A stretch of DNA of 64,000 nt from Gallaecimonas mangrovi. GTDB lineage: Bacteria > Pseudomonadota > Gammaproteobacteria > Enterobacterales > Gallaecimonadaceae. Position numbers and translations under genes: made by a program. This document shows positions 32,242 to 40,675 of the stretch, one piece after another. The stretch spans positions 751,501 through 815,500 of the forward strand of contig NZ_CP031416.1 in NCBI RefSeq assembly GCF_003367375.1. The letters are read 5' to 3'. The notes beneath the pieces are model-generated. The model searched no databases and was not told the DNA's origin. It was given only the letters and a program-made list of their open reading frames with translations. Each line of letters starts with the position of its first letter. Within the stretch, counting starts at the first letter, position 1.

Positions 32242-34008
32242 ATGAAAATTCGTCAAAAAGCAGACGTAGTTATCTGCGGCCTCGGTTGGGCTGGTTCCAT
32301 CATGGCCGAAGAGCTTACCCGCGCTGGTCTCAATGTTATCGCCATTGAGCGCGGTGCCTGGCGGGATACCTCTACCGATTTCCCACCGGCAATCGACCCC
32401 GACGAGCTGCGCTGGCATACCCGCCGCGAAATGCTGCAGCCGATGAGTGTTGAAACCACCACTTTCCGTAATAACACCGGCCAAAATGCTGCCCCTGTTC
32501 GTAACTGGTCTGCCTATCAGTTCGGTTGGAACGTTGGCGGCGCTGGTACTCACTGGGCCGGTATGTCCTGGCGTTTCACGCCCTGGGATTTTGAAGTCTA
32601 TACCCGCACTGTTGAGCGTTACGGCAAAGAGCGTGCTAAAGGCATGCAATTGCAAGACTGGGGTGTTACCTACGCCGAAATGGAACCCTTCTACGACCGT
32701 TTCGAGCGCATTGCCGGTACCTCTGGTTATGCCGGTAACATCAAAGGCGAAAAGCGCAAAGGCGGTAACGTTTTTGAAGGCCCCCGTAGCCGCGACTACC
32801 CAACGCCCGCGCTGAAAGACACCCACTGGATGAGCAAGTATCGCCAGACCGTTGAAAAAATGGGTTACAACCCCTTCACGGTGCCTGCCGGTAACCTGTC
32901 TCAGGCTTATGTAAACCCGCTGGGTGTGAGCATGGGGCCTTGTACCTATTGTGGTTTCTGTGACTTCCACGGCTGCGGTAACTTCTCCAAGTCTTCCCCG
33001 CAAGCCTGTATTTTGCCGACGCTGATGCGCCGTCCTAACTTCACCGTGCTCACTGAAACCGAAGTGCTGCAAGTGGTGAAACACGACGATGGCCAAACCG
33101 CCAAAGGCGTTAAGTTCATCACCAAAGAAGGTGAAGTGGGCTTCCAGCCAGCTGACGTGGTTTGTATCACGGCTTATCAGATGGATAACGTCCGCCTGAT
33201 GCTGCTGTCCGGTATCGGCCAGCCTTACGACCCGGCTACCGGCAAAGGTACCACCGGCCGTAACTACAACTATCAGACCTGTTCTTCTGTTTCCGGCTTC
33301 TTTGCTGGCGAGAAAATGAACCCCTTCATCGGCGGCGGTGCGCTGGCGGTGCAAATTGATGACTTCAACGGCGATAACTTCGACCACTCTGACGTCGACT
33401 TTATCGGTGGCGCCGGCATCATGGGCTTTAGTACCAACGGCCGTCCGATCCAGAACATGAATGGTCTGCGCCCTGGCACCAAGCGTTGGGGCACTGAGTG
33501 GAAGAAAGGCTATGCCCGCGACTATCAAGAAGCCGGCACCATCTTCTGCCAAGGCACCTCCATGCCTAGCCAAGGTTCTTATCTGGACCTGGACCCCACC
33601 TATAAAGATCGCCACGGCCAGCCGCTGCTGCGTGTAACCTTCGACTGGAACCGTAATGACCAGAAGATGGCGCGCTATGTCACCGACAAAGCCGTGAAAA
33701 TCATGAAAGAAGTGGGCGGTACTGATATCAGCGTTGATAACCAGGCCGAAAGCAGCTGGAACCCCTACAAACAGCACAGTTCACACACCATTGGTGGTGC
33801 TGTTATGGGTAAAGATCCAAGCACTTCTGCACTTAACACTCACCTGCAAAGCTGGGACGTGAAAAACGTCTTTGTTGTAGGCGCCTCTGCATTCCCCAAC
33901 AACGGTGGTTATAACCCCACCCTGACCGTGGGTGCGCTGGCAGTTAAGGCCGCTCGTGCCATTGCCGAGCAGTATGTGAAGAACCCCGGCAAACTGGTGG
34001 GGGCATAA
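32242..34008 (+). CDS. GMC-family FAD oxidoreductase, catalytic subunit
   Basis: 588 residues. The N-terminal FAD-binding motif is DVVICGLGWAGSIMAEEL (GxGxxG) with the Glu of AIERG gripping ribose. C-terminal GMC marks are SSHTIGGAVMG and NNGGYNPTLTVGALA, holding the active-site His and the conserved Asn. A cysteine cluster CTYCGFCDFHGC (about residue 234-245) is typical of the membrane gluconate/sorbitol dehydrogenase group and may bind a 3Fe-4S centre, as in FAD-glucose dehydrogenases. It oxidises a sugar, polyol or sugar acid on the periplasmic side and passes electrons to the cytochrome subunit. AGGAG precedes ATG 32242. Substrate unknown. Confidence 0.95.
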   Translation: MKIRQKADVVICGLGWAGSIMAEELTRAGLNVIAIERGAWRDTSTDFPPAIDPDELRWHTRREMLQPMSVETTTFRNNTGQNAAPVRNWSAYQFGWNVGGAGTHWAGMSWRFTPWDFEVYTRTVERYGKERAKGMQLQDWGVTYAEMEPFYDRFERIAGTSGYAGNIKGEKRKGGNVFEGPRSRDYPTPALKDTHWMSKYRQTVEKMGYNPFTVPAGNLSQAYVNPLGVSMGPCTYCGFCDFHGCGNFSKSSPQACILPTLMRRPNFTVLTETEVLQVVKHDDGQTAKGVKFITKEGEVGFQPADVVCITAYQMDNVRLMLLSGIGQPYDPATGKGTTGRNYNYQTCSSVSGFFAGEKMNPFIGGGALAVQIDDFNGDNFDHSDVDFIGGAGIMGFSTNGRPIQNMNGLRPGTKRWGTEWKKGYARDYQEAGTIFCQGTSMPSQGSYLDLDPTYKDRHGQPLLRVTFDWNRNDQKMARYVTDKAVKIMKEVGGTDISVDNQAESSWNPYKQHSSHTIGGAVMGKDPSTSALNTHLQSWDVKNVFVVGASAFPNNGGYNPTLTVGALAVKAARAIAEQYVKNPGKLVGA

Positions 34009-34011
34009 TCC

Positions 34012-35331
34012 ATGGCAAATCGTAAAAGCATTATCAAAGGTATCGTAGCGGTTGTCGTTATTGGCGGTATTGGCGCCGGGGTTTGGGCGTGGAATACGCT
34101 AAACACCTCTCGCTCCGCTGTGGCTGATGACACCACACCGTTGTCGAAAGTGACCATTACCGACCAAGCCGCCATTAAACATGGCGCCTACGTCATGCGC
34201 CTTGGCGACTGCGCCGCTTGTCACACTGCTGGCAAAGGCGACTTCGCCGGTGGTTACAAAATCGCAACCCCGTTCGGCACCCTGGTGAGTTCCAACATTA
34301 CCCCTGATACCAAAACCGGTATTGGTAACATGACCGAGCGCGATTTCTTCAACGCTGTGCGTCAGGGTATCGGTTCTCACGGTCTGCTGTATCCGGCGAT
34401 GCCGTTTACGGCTTATAGTAAGTTCACCGACAAAGACATGCATGACCTGTGGGCCTATTTCTCCACCATTAAACCGGTTGAGAACAAGGTTGATGAAAAC
34501 GCCGGTATGTCGTTCCCTTACAACATCCGTCTGGCCATGGCTGGCTGGGACATGCTGTTCTTCAAGAACAAAGGCTTTACGCCTGACCCAAGCAAAAGCG
34601 CCGAGTGGAACCGTGGTAAGTACATTGTGGACGGTGGTGGCCACTGCGCCGCTTGTCACAGCCCACGTAACTTCCTTGGCGGCCAAAAAGGCGGTGAATA
34701 CCTGTTCGGCGGTAACTTGGGTGAATGGCACGCGCCAGACATCACCTCAAACCCCCACACCGGTATTGGCGCTTCCAGCGTTGCTGACTTGATGCAGTAT
34801 CTGCAAACCGGTACTGACGGTGTCGCTGTTGCGGGCGGTGATATGGCTGAAGCGGTTGAGCACTCTACTCAATACTTCACCGAAGCTGACCTTAAAGCGG
34901 TTGCCACTTACTTGAAGTCGGTGCCTGCCTCCAAAGGCCAAGCGCGCAAGCCGCTGACGTTTGACGCTAAAACCCAGCAAGCCGGTGAACTGGCCTACGA
35001 GGTTAACTGCTCTGCGTGTCATGGCCTTAAAGGCGAAGGCATTAAAGGCCTGGCTCCGGCTTTTGCTGGCAACCACGCCTTGTTGTCTGACGACGCCAAT
35101 AACCTTATCCACGCCATGCTTAAAGGTACCCGTGCGGCCCACACTGCTAAGGTACAAACCGCAGCGGGTATGCCGTCTTTTGCTTGGAAAATGGATGACA
35201 AGCAAATCGCCGGTGTCCTGAACTACGTGCGCAATACCTGGGGTAATGGTGCTGTGGCTATCAAAGCCGAAGACGTTGCTAAGTTGCGCGAAGACCTGAA
35301 AGCCCGAGACAAAATGCACTCTGGCAAGTAA
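34012..35331 (+). CDS. Triheme cytochrome c subunit of the GMC dehydrogenase
   Basis: 439 residues. An N-terminal membrane helix (about 7-27) is followed by three cytochrome c domains with heme sites C67-AAC-H71, C212-AAC-H216 and C333-SAC-H337. Methionine axial-ligand candidates lie after each (for example in LLYPAMPFTAYS and AAGMPSFAW). It takes electrons from the flavin or iron-sulfur centre of the GMC subunit and reduces ubiquinone or an oxidase. Starts three bases after the GMC stop, so translation is coupled. Confidence 0.95.
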   Translation: MANRKSIIKGIVAVVVIGGIGAGVWAWNTLNTSRSAVADDTTPLSKVTITDQAAIKHGAYVMRLGDCAACHTAGKGDFAGGYKIATPFGTLVSSNITPDTKTGIGNMTERDFFNAVRQGIGSHGLLYPAMPFTAYSKFTDKDMHDLWAYFSTIKPVENKVDENAGMSFPYNIRLAMAGWDMLFFKNKGFTPDPSKSAEWNRGKYIVDGGGHCAACHSPRNFLGGQKGGEYLFGGNLGEWHAPDITSNPHTGIGASSVADLMQYLQTGTDGVAVAGGDMAEAVEHSTQYFTEADLKAVATYLKSVPASKGQARKPLTFDAKTQQAGELAYEVNCSACHGLKGEGIKGLAPAFAGNHALLSDDANNLIHAMLKGTRAAHTAKVQTAAGMPSFAWKMDDKQIAGVLNYVRNTWGNGAVAIKAEDVAKLREDLKARDKMHSGK

Positions 35332-35348
35332 GGCGGCTTCTTAGCTGT

Positions 35349-35377
35349 AAAAAAGCTCCCAATAGGGAGCTTTTTTT
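35349..35377 (+). terminator. Terminator of the GMC dehydrogenase operon
   Basis: AAAGCTCCC and GGGAGCTTT arms with an AATA loop and seven T. Confidence 0.92.
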
Positions 35378-35412
35378 ATGCGAGTAAATCCACCATAAAA
35401 AGGTGGCCGCAG

Positions 35413-35787
35413 TTAAATACCCGCGGCTTTACTTAGCGGATCTTGGCTTTTTGCGGCGGTCTTATAGTGGCTTTTTAGAATGCCTTTGCTGTTGAACTCG
35501 AAGACAGTTGCCTCTGAGGTATTGGCTTGGCCGGGCAGGGGAGCGATGTAGGTATAGTCGTAATACCAGGCCTCAGTGCTGCGGATCATTTCTTTACGCA
35601 TCGGGTGGCCAATGGCTTTTATTACGTCTTTTTGCGTGGTTTTACCGTCGGTAAAGGTTTTCATTTGTGCGGCAGTAACCTGCACGCCAGTTTCATAACC
35701 GAGCTTATGTGAAACCTTATCAATGGCTGCGCAGCCGCTCATACTTAAACCCAGCGCCAGCAGTACAACAGAGCTAATTGTTTTCAT
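35413..35787 (-). CDS. SmpA/BamE-like small lipoprotein
   Basis: 124 residues with a lipobox (SMSG-C19) and the two-helix, three-strand SmpA/OmlA outline: TTQKDVIKAIGHPMRKEM is the helix-turn region, followed by AWYYDYTYI and ATVFEFNSKGILKSH strands. True BamE belongs to the outer-membrane assembly machine; this is a paralogue of unknown partner because context and the variable middle differ. Single gene. Confidence 0.8.
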   Translation of the reverse strand: MKTISSVVLLALGLSMSGCAAIDKVSHKLGYETGVQVTAAQMKTFTDGKTTQKDVIKAIGHPMRKEMIRSTEAWYYDYTYIAPLPGQANTSEATVFEFNSKGILKSHYKTAAKSQDPLSKAAGI

Positions 35788-35965
35788 ATTATCCAGTTCG
35801 TTTGTTGCTAATGTAGCACCGGTTTTTTAACTTATGCCGAACTGTAAAAATAGCGTTAACTTGTTAAATGCAATATTTTTGCTTTTTTATAAGTCAATGA
35901 ATTTAAATGTGTTTAATATTCAATCAAGCGGTTGGAAATAATCTCACAGGATTAATGTGCAACAT

Positions 35966-36838
35966 TTAGCCGGTCGCCTGAGCCTGGCAAAGTGTAATAA
36001 AGCTTTTAATCAAAGCGCTGTGGTATTTATTTTTGTGCCAAATCAGCCGCAGTTGCCGCCGGTAGCGCTTACCGACATTCAATGCCACCAGGCGCCCGCT
36101 GTTTAGCCGGTCATTGGCTGCCAGCCTGGAAACGAAGGTCAGCCCCAGATTGTTTTCTACCGCCATCATAATGGCTTCTAAGGCATTGAGTTCCATAACC
36201 GGGCCGAGGGTGGCTATGTGTGGTGCGAGGTCGCGGTCGAACTGTTCGCGGCTGCCAGAATGAGGCTCTCTAAGCACCCAAGGGCAGCCATTGAGGCTGT
36301 CAAAGCCCACCTGAGATTGCCCGGCCAGAGGGTGCCCTGCACAGGCTACCAATAGCATTTCGTCGTCTAGCCAGTGCTCGGCAACCAGGTCGGGGTGGTG
36401 GTTTTCCCCTTCAATTAGGGCAATGTCGAGCTCGAAGTGGGCCAGCTTTTCACAAAGCTCGTAGGTATTGGCAATGTTAACTCTGGCCTCAAGGGCAGGG
36501 GCTTTTGCCAGTAACGAGGGCAATAAATAGTTGCCAATGGTCTGGCTGGCACCGAGTTTAAGGGTACCGGTAGGGTCACCGCCTTCATCAAACAAATGCA
36601 CAATATCGTCAACCCGGGCCAGCACGTCTTCAGCCAGGGGCTGCAGTTCTCGGCCTTGGGCGTTGAGTTTTAGCCTGGGGTGTACCCGGTCAAACAGTGG
36701 CGTGCCCAGTTGCCTTTCTAATTCTCCCAGCGCCTGCGACACCGCCCCTTTGCTGATAAAGCACTCTTGGGCGGCTTGGCCCAGGTTGCCGTGGCGGGCA
36801 ATGCTGGCAAAAACCTTCAATTGCTTGATGCTTGGCAT
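35966..36838 (-). CDS. LysR-family transcriptional regulator
   Basis: 290 residues: N-terminal winged helix-turn-helix (about 1-60; SIARHGNLGQAAQECFISKGAVSQAL) and a periplasmic-binding-protein-like effector domain. It is read divergently from the TDT transporter gene, 105 bases apart, the usual layout for a LysR regulator and its target. The effector is unknown. Confidence 0.92.
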   Translation of the reverse strand: MPSIKQLKVFASIARHGNLGQAAQECFISKGAVSQALGELERQLGTPLFDRVHPRLKLNAQGRELQPLAEDVLARVDDIVHLFDEGGDPTGTLKLGASQTIGNYLLPSLLAKAPALEARVNIANTYELCEKLAHFELDIALIEGENHHPDLVAEHWLDDEMLLVACAGHPLAGQSQVGFDSLNGCPWVLREPHSGSREQFDRDLAPHIATLGPVMELNALEAIMMAVENNLGLTFVSRLAANDRLNSGRLVALNVGKRYRRQLRLIWHKNKYHSALIKSFITLCQAQATG

Positions 36839-36847
36839 TTAGCTTTC

Positions 36848-36873
36848 CTAAACAACTGGTTTAATTCATTTAG
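36848..36873. promoter_or_regulatory. Candidate LysR operator between regulator and transporter
   Basis: CTAAA-16-TTTAG inverted repeat with an inner AAAC/GTTT pair, just before the regulator start. Position fits autoregulation; the assignment is inferred. Confidence 0.35.
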
Positions 36874-36943
36874 ATATTAATAACGCTAAGGGCTTTTTAT
36901 CATAGCGGCATGAAAAAAACAGCCAAAAAGGAGCTGTAAGCTC

Positions 36944-37891
36944 ATGCGTAACCTCACTCGTTTTGCTGGCGCACCGACCCCCATGGCGGGCCTTGCTCTA
37001 GGGATTGGTAGCCTTGGTTGGTGTTGGGAAAACACCGGTTTGTTCGATGGCCGGGCCCAGGCCTTAGGGGCCGTCATCGCCGGCGTGCTGTTGTTAGTAC
37101 TGGTGGTTAAATTCGTACTGCACCCACATCTTTTAAAAGATGACCTCGCCCACCCGGTGGTGGGAAGTGTGGTGCCGACCTTTGCCATGGCTACCATGGT
37201 GGTGTCGAAGGCCATTGCTGGCCATGTTGGTGACGGCTTGTGGCTCTTTGCTGTGGTGCTGCACCTGTTGTTCTTGGCCACCTTTACTTGGCATCGGCTG
37301 AAAGACTTTAAATTGCACCACATGGTGCCCAGTTGGTTTGTTCCGCCGGTTGGGATCATTGTGGCGGATGTGGCAAGCCCGGGTGGCGTTTTTACGCCGC
37401 TGGCCCATGGCCTGCTGTGGTTTGGCATTATTTGCTACGGTGTCATGCTGCCGGTGATGCTGTTTCGTCTTATCTTCAGTGAAGATGTGCCGGACGCGGC
37501 CAAGCCCACCATTGCCATTTTAGCGGCGCCCGCTAGCCTGTCTTTGGCCGGTTACCTAACGGTGGTGCCATCGCCGTCGCCGGTACTGGTTGCCGTGCTG
37601 CTGGGCATTGCGGTGCTAATGACGGCCATTATTTACCTGGCGTTTGTAAAACTGCTGCGCTTACCCTTTAGCCCTGGCTATGCAGCCTTTACCTTCCCGC
37701 TGGTGATCGGCTCTACTGCATTGTTTAAAACCAGCCACCTTTTTGCCAAATGGGGTGTTGATGCCACATCGGTGGCGCAGCTTCGCGGCCTGGCCGATGT
37801 CGAGCTCTTGGTCGCAACCATTATTGTTGGCTACGTGGCGCTACGTTACGCACTCTTTTTTAGCCCTTTGCATCAGCGTGCTTTGGCGTGA
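36944..37891 (+). CDS. TDT-family transporter (TehA/SLAC1-like)
   Basis: 315 residues with about ten helices, the tellurite-resistance/dicarboxylate transporter fold shared with plant SLAC1 anion channels. Characteristic parts are the N-terminal FAGAPTPMAGLALGIGSLGW helix, HPVVGSVVPTFAMATM, and the MVPSWFVPPVGIIVAD segment near the pore. Members move anions such as C4-dicarboxylates, sulfite or chloride. Substrate is unknown; the divergent LysR regulator suggests induction by a metabolite. Confidence 0.9.
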   Translation: MRNLTRFAGAPTPMAGLALGIGSLGWCWENTGLFDGRAQALGAVIAGVLLLVLVVKFVLHPHLLKDDLAHPVVGSVVPTFAMATMVVSKAIAGHVGDGLWLFAVVLHLLFLATFTWHRLKDFKLHHMVPSWFVPPVGIIVADVASPGGVFTPLAHGLLWFGIICYGVMLPVMLFRLIFSEDVPDAAKPTIAILAAPASLSLAGYLTVVPSPSPVLVAVLLGIAVLMTAIIYLAFVKLLRLPFSPGYAAFTFPLVIGSTALFKTSHLFAKWGVDATSVAQLRGLADVELLVATIIVGYVALRYALFFSPLHQRALA

Positions 37892-37893
37892 TG

Positions 37894-37924
37894 AAAAACG
37901 CCGCCCAAGGGCGGCGTTTTTTTA
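37894..37924 (+). terminator. Terminator of the TDT transporter gene
   Basis: AACGCCGCCC and GGGCGGCGTT arms with AA loop and seven T. A-run on the other side lets it work for the convergent gene too. Confidence 0.92.
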
Positions 37925-37928
37925 TGCC

Positions 37929-38474
37929 TCAGTTGCTCATCACTATCTCTTGCTGAGCCGCTTTAACAGGCTTAGGCGGACGGCTCAGTGCGGCTTTGGG
38001 GTTTGCTGCCTCACAAGGCTTGCTGCGGGCGCTTTCAACCACTACCTCAAAGCGCTTGCCCGGTATTAAAGAGCGTGGTTCCAGACGTTTTGCCGCCAAG
38101 CGGTATAGCTGGTCTTTCTCAACATGGATATAAAAATCCACCCGATCTGCGCTGCTGCCCCCAACACTTTTATTGGCGCAGTAGCTGCCACCACTGGCAT
38201 CTGCGGCGTTACCAAAAGGGGGAATACACACCACATAACCCTGCAATTTATGCCAGCCGGGTTGTAGGGCCAGGGCCATAAAACGGCTCTGGCCTACTTC
38301 GTTGGCGGCGCTGGCGGTGATGTTGCTCGGCATCAGCTGCTGGTCGTTATGTTTGGCTAAGCGTACACCCCATTGCCCGCTTGGCAGCTGCGCGGTGGCA
38401 TTCACCATCCCGCAGCTCTCGTTGGCTAATACCGGGCCAGATAAGGCCAGCAGCAGCGTAATCCATTGCTTCAT
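37929..38474 (-). CDS. Unrecognised exported protein
   Basis: 181 residues with a clear signal peptide (about 1-17, VLA-NES). The mature part has four cysteines (C21 region, ..GYVVCIPP.., GGSYCANK, SKPCEAAN) suggesting disulfides, a conserved-looking RFMALALQPGWHKLQGYVV stretch and a Pro/Lys/Ala-rich tail. Periplasmic. No family recognised. It follows ybhR by 21 bases on the same strand, so it may be the operon's last gene. Confidence 0.72.
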   Translation of the reverse strand: MKQWITLLLALSGPVLANESCGMVNATAQLPSGQWGVRLAKHNDQQLMPSNITASAANEVGQSRFMALALQPGWHKLQGYVVCIPPFGNAADASGGSYCANKSVGGSSADRVDFYIHVEKDQLYRLAAKRLEPRSLIPGKRFEVVVESARSKPCEAANPKAALSRPPKPVKAAQQEIVMSN

Positions 38475-38495
38475 TTGGTTATTCCATAAGGTGGG

Positions 38496-39578
38496 TTATT
38501 GCAGGCGGCTTTTTACCATGACGGTGGCAAGGCTTAAGCTGACCAGTGCCGCCAGTGCCATTGGCCACAGATGCTGGATGATAACGGCCACCGGTAGGGC
38601 TTTTAGAAAGCTACCTTGAACAATCACCAAAAAATGTGTCAGCGGTAACATTTGCGCAATCCATTGCAAGGTGCTGGGCATGTTTTCGACCGGGGTTGCA
38701 AACCCTGACATTAAAATCATCGGTACCCCTACCGCAAAGGCGCCAAGAATGGCTTGTTGCTGGGTAGCAGCCAGTGCCGAAATCATTAGCCCTATCCCTA
38801 CAATGGACAAAATAAACACCAGCAATGACAACAGTAGCCAAAGCGCATGGCCGCTAAAGGGCACCGCAAAAACGAAGCGGGCGGCCAGTACCATGGTAAG
38901 CCCGAGCATGCTGCCCACCAGTACCGCTGGTAAACACTTGGCAATAATAATTTCAAGCGGTGTACTGGGTGATACCAACAGCTGGTCAAAGGTGCCCAGT
39001 TCCCGTTCTCTGGCAATTGACAATGCGGTGACCACCAAAGCAATAAACATCGCTAAAATACCCGCCAGCCCCGGTACCACAAACCAGCGGTACAATAAAT
39101 TCGGGTTGAAGTGATGGCGCAGCGCCACGGGGTCTATCTGGCTATTTAGGCCGCTGGCAATCTGTTGTAAATAGCCAAAGGCAATTTGCGCGGCGTTAGC
39201 TCGGCGGCCATCTAGCAACACCTGTACTTGCCCGGTTTTCCCTAATAACAGCTTGCGTGAATAATCTTGTGGAATGTGCACTGCCAGTAACACCTGGCGG
39301 TTATCCAGCAGTGAACGCAGCTGCTGCTGGCCTTGCACCTCAATGACCTTACCGACAAAGCTGGCATGGCTGATGGCGTTAACTAGCCGTACCGCTGGTG
39401 CGCCTTGGTCCTGGCTAAAAAGCGCAACGTCAGCGTTCTTTACTTCCAAGGTGGCTGCGAAGGCAAAGATACAAAGCTGCAATAGCGGCGGCACCACCAA
39501 AATAACCCGTGAGCGAGGGTCGCGTAACAGGCTTAATAATTCTTTGATGATTTGTGCCCACAGGCGGGTAAGTTGCAT
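38496..39578 (-). CDS. ybhR: ABC-2 type exporter permease YbhR-like
   Basis: 360 residues. One N-terminal helix (about 21-42), a large periplasmic domain (about 45-170) and five helices in the C-terminal half with ARERELGTFDQLLVSP, the family coupling motif. It pairs with the next permease as the membrane channel of the YbhGFSR exporter. In E. coli this system has been linked to sodium, lithium or drug tolerance. Ordering matches E. coli exactly. Confidence 0.9.
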   Translation of the reverse strand: MQLTRLWAQIIKELLSLLRDPRSRVILVVPPLLQLCIFAFAATLEVKNADVALFSQDQGAPAVRLVNAISHASFVGKVIEVQGQQQLRSLLDNRQVLLAVHIPQDYSRKLLLGKTGQVQVLLDGRRANAAQIAFGYLQQIASGLNSQIDPVALRHHFNPNLLYRWFVVPGLAGILAMFIALVVTALSIARERELGTFDQLLVSPSTPLEIIIAKCLPAVLVGSMLGLTMVLAARFVFAVPFSGHALWLLLSLLVFILSIVGIGLMISALAATQQQAILGAFAVGVPMILMSGFATPVENMPSTLQWIAQMLPLTHFLVIVQGSFLKALPVAVIIQHLWPMALAALVSLSLATVMVKSRLQ

Positions 39579-39580
39579 GC

Positions 39581-40675
39581 TTAACCCTCCAGGCTCTTAT
39601 GGGTTTTTAAGCGGGCTATGGTAAAAAACGCCAAGCCAATTAGCGCCATGGCACCCATGTCTTTAAAAAATAGTGGCCAGAGGTCCCCTACCAAAAACAC
39701 CGTTTGCAACGATTCGATAAAGTAGCGAGCGGCAATAATGTGGGTCAGCCAGCGGATAGGGGCAGGCATCGAATCAATTTCAAAGATAAAACCCGACAAT
39801 AAAAAGGCCGGTAAAAAGCCGGTGAAAAGTGCCATCTGCGCGGCAATAAATTGGTTTTTTGCCAACGCTGAAATCACCAAACCCTGGCCCAAGGCGGGGA
39901 TCAAAAATACCGCTGACAAAACCAAAAGGCTTAGCCAGCTCCCGGCCAGGGGCACCTTAAACACGGTTATGGCCAGTAGTGCCGCCCCCGCCGTTGCCAG
40001 TAAACCCAAAAGGAAGTAGGGCAGCAGCTTACCCAGCAAAATCTCTACCACCGTTGCCGGGGTAGCCAGCAGGGCTTCCATGGTGCCTCTTTCCCATTCC
40101 CTTGCCAGTACCAGCGCGGTTAATAGGGTGCCAATCATGGTCATGATAATGGCAATGGCTCCTGGTACCAGAAAGCGGCGGCTTTCTAGCTCTGGGTTAT
40201 ACCAAATGCGGGGTGTCAGTTCGGTACTGGGGCTCACCCCTAGCCACTGGCTAACCACCCCTTGGGCGTAAATGGCGACAAAGTTAGCGGTATTGGGCTG
40301 ACTGCCGTCGGTGATCACTTGCAGATAAGGTGGCCGAGCTAAGGCCAGCCTTTTATCAAAGTCAGCGGGGATCACCACATAACCACGAATGTGCCCGGCG
40401 CTTAGCTGTTGCTGGGCGGTTTGGCGTTGCCGTTCGGGGTGTACCCGAAAATAGCGGCTGGCGGCAAAGGCGCCAGCAAGATGCTGGGCCTTGGCACTGT
40501 CTGACTGTGCCACTACGCCAATATTGATGTCGCGAATATCCAATGACACCGCATAAGCAAACAAAAACAGCAAAATCACCGGCAGCACGAAGGCAATTAA
40601 AATGGCGGCCGGGTCGCGAACCACTTGCAAACTTTCCTTTTTAATTAGCGCGCCCAGACGGCGAAGGCTGATCAT
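39581..40675 (-). CDS. ybhS: ABC-2 type exporter permease YbhS-like
   Basis: 364 residues, same plan as YbhR: N-terminal helix (about 26-46), periplasmic domain and a C-terminal helical bundle with AREWERGTMEALLATP. Four-base overlap with ybhF and two-base gap to ybhR show a tight operon. Confidence 0.9.
   Translation of the reverse strand: MISLRRLGALIKKESLQVVRDPAAILIAFVLPVILLFLFAYAVSLDIRDINIGVVAQSDSAKAQHLAGAFAASRYFRVHPERQRQTAQQQLSAGHIRGYVVIPADFDKRLALARPPYLQVITDGSQPNTANFVAIYAQGVVSQWLGVSPSTELTPRIWYNPELESRRFLVPGAIAIIMTMIGTLLTALVLAREWERGTMEALLATPATVVEILLGKLLPYFLLGLLATAGAALLAITVFKVPLAGSWLSLLVLSAVFLIPALGQGLVISALAKNQFIAAQMALFTGFLPAFLLSGFIFEIDSMPAPIRWLTHIIAARYFIESLQTVFLVGDLWPLFFKDMGAMALIGLAFFTIARLKTHKSLEG

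Noticed and set aside
32158-33777. Long minus-strand open frame (539 codons) opposite the GMC oxidoreductase gene
   Set aside because: It mirrors a strongly supported gene with clear motifs; long antisense frames are expected in GC-rich coding DNA, and its translation has no recognisable domain.
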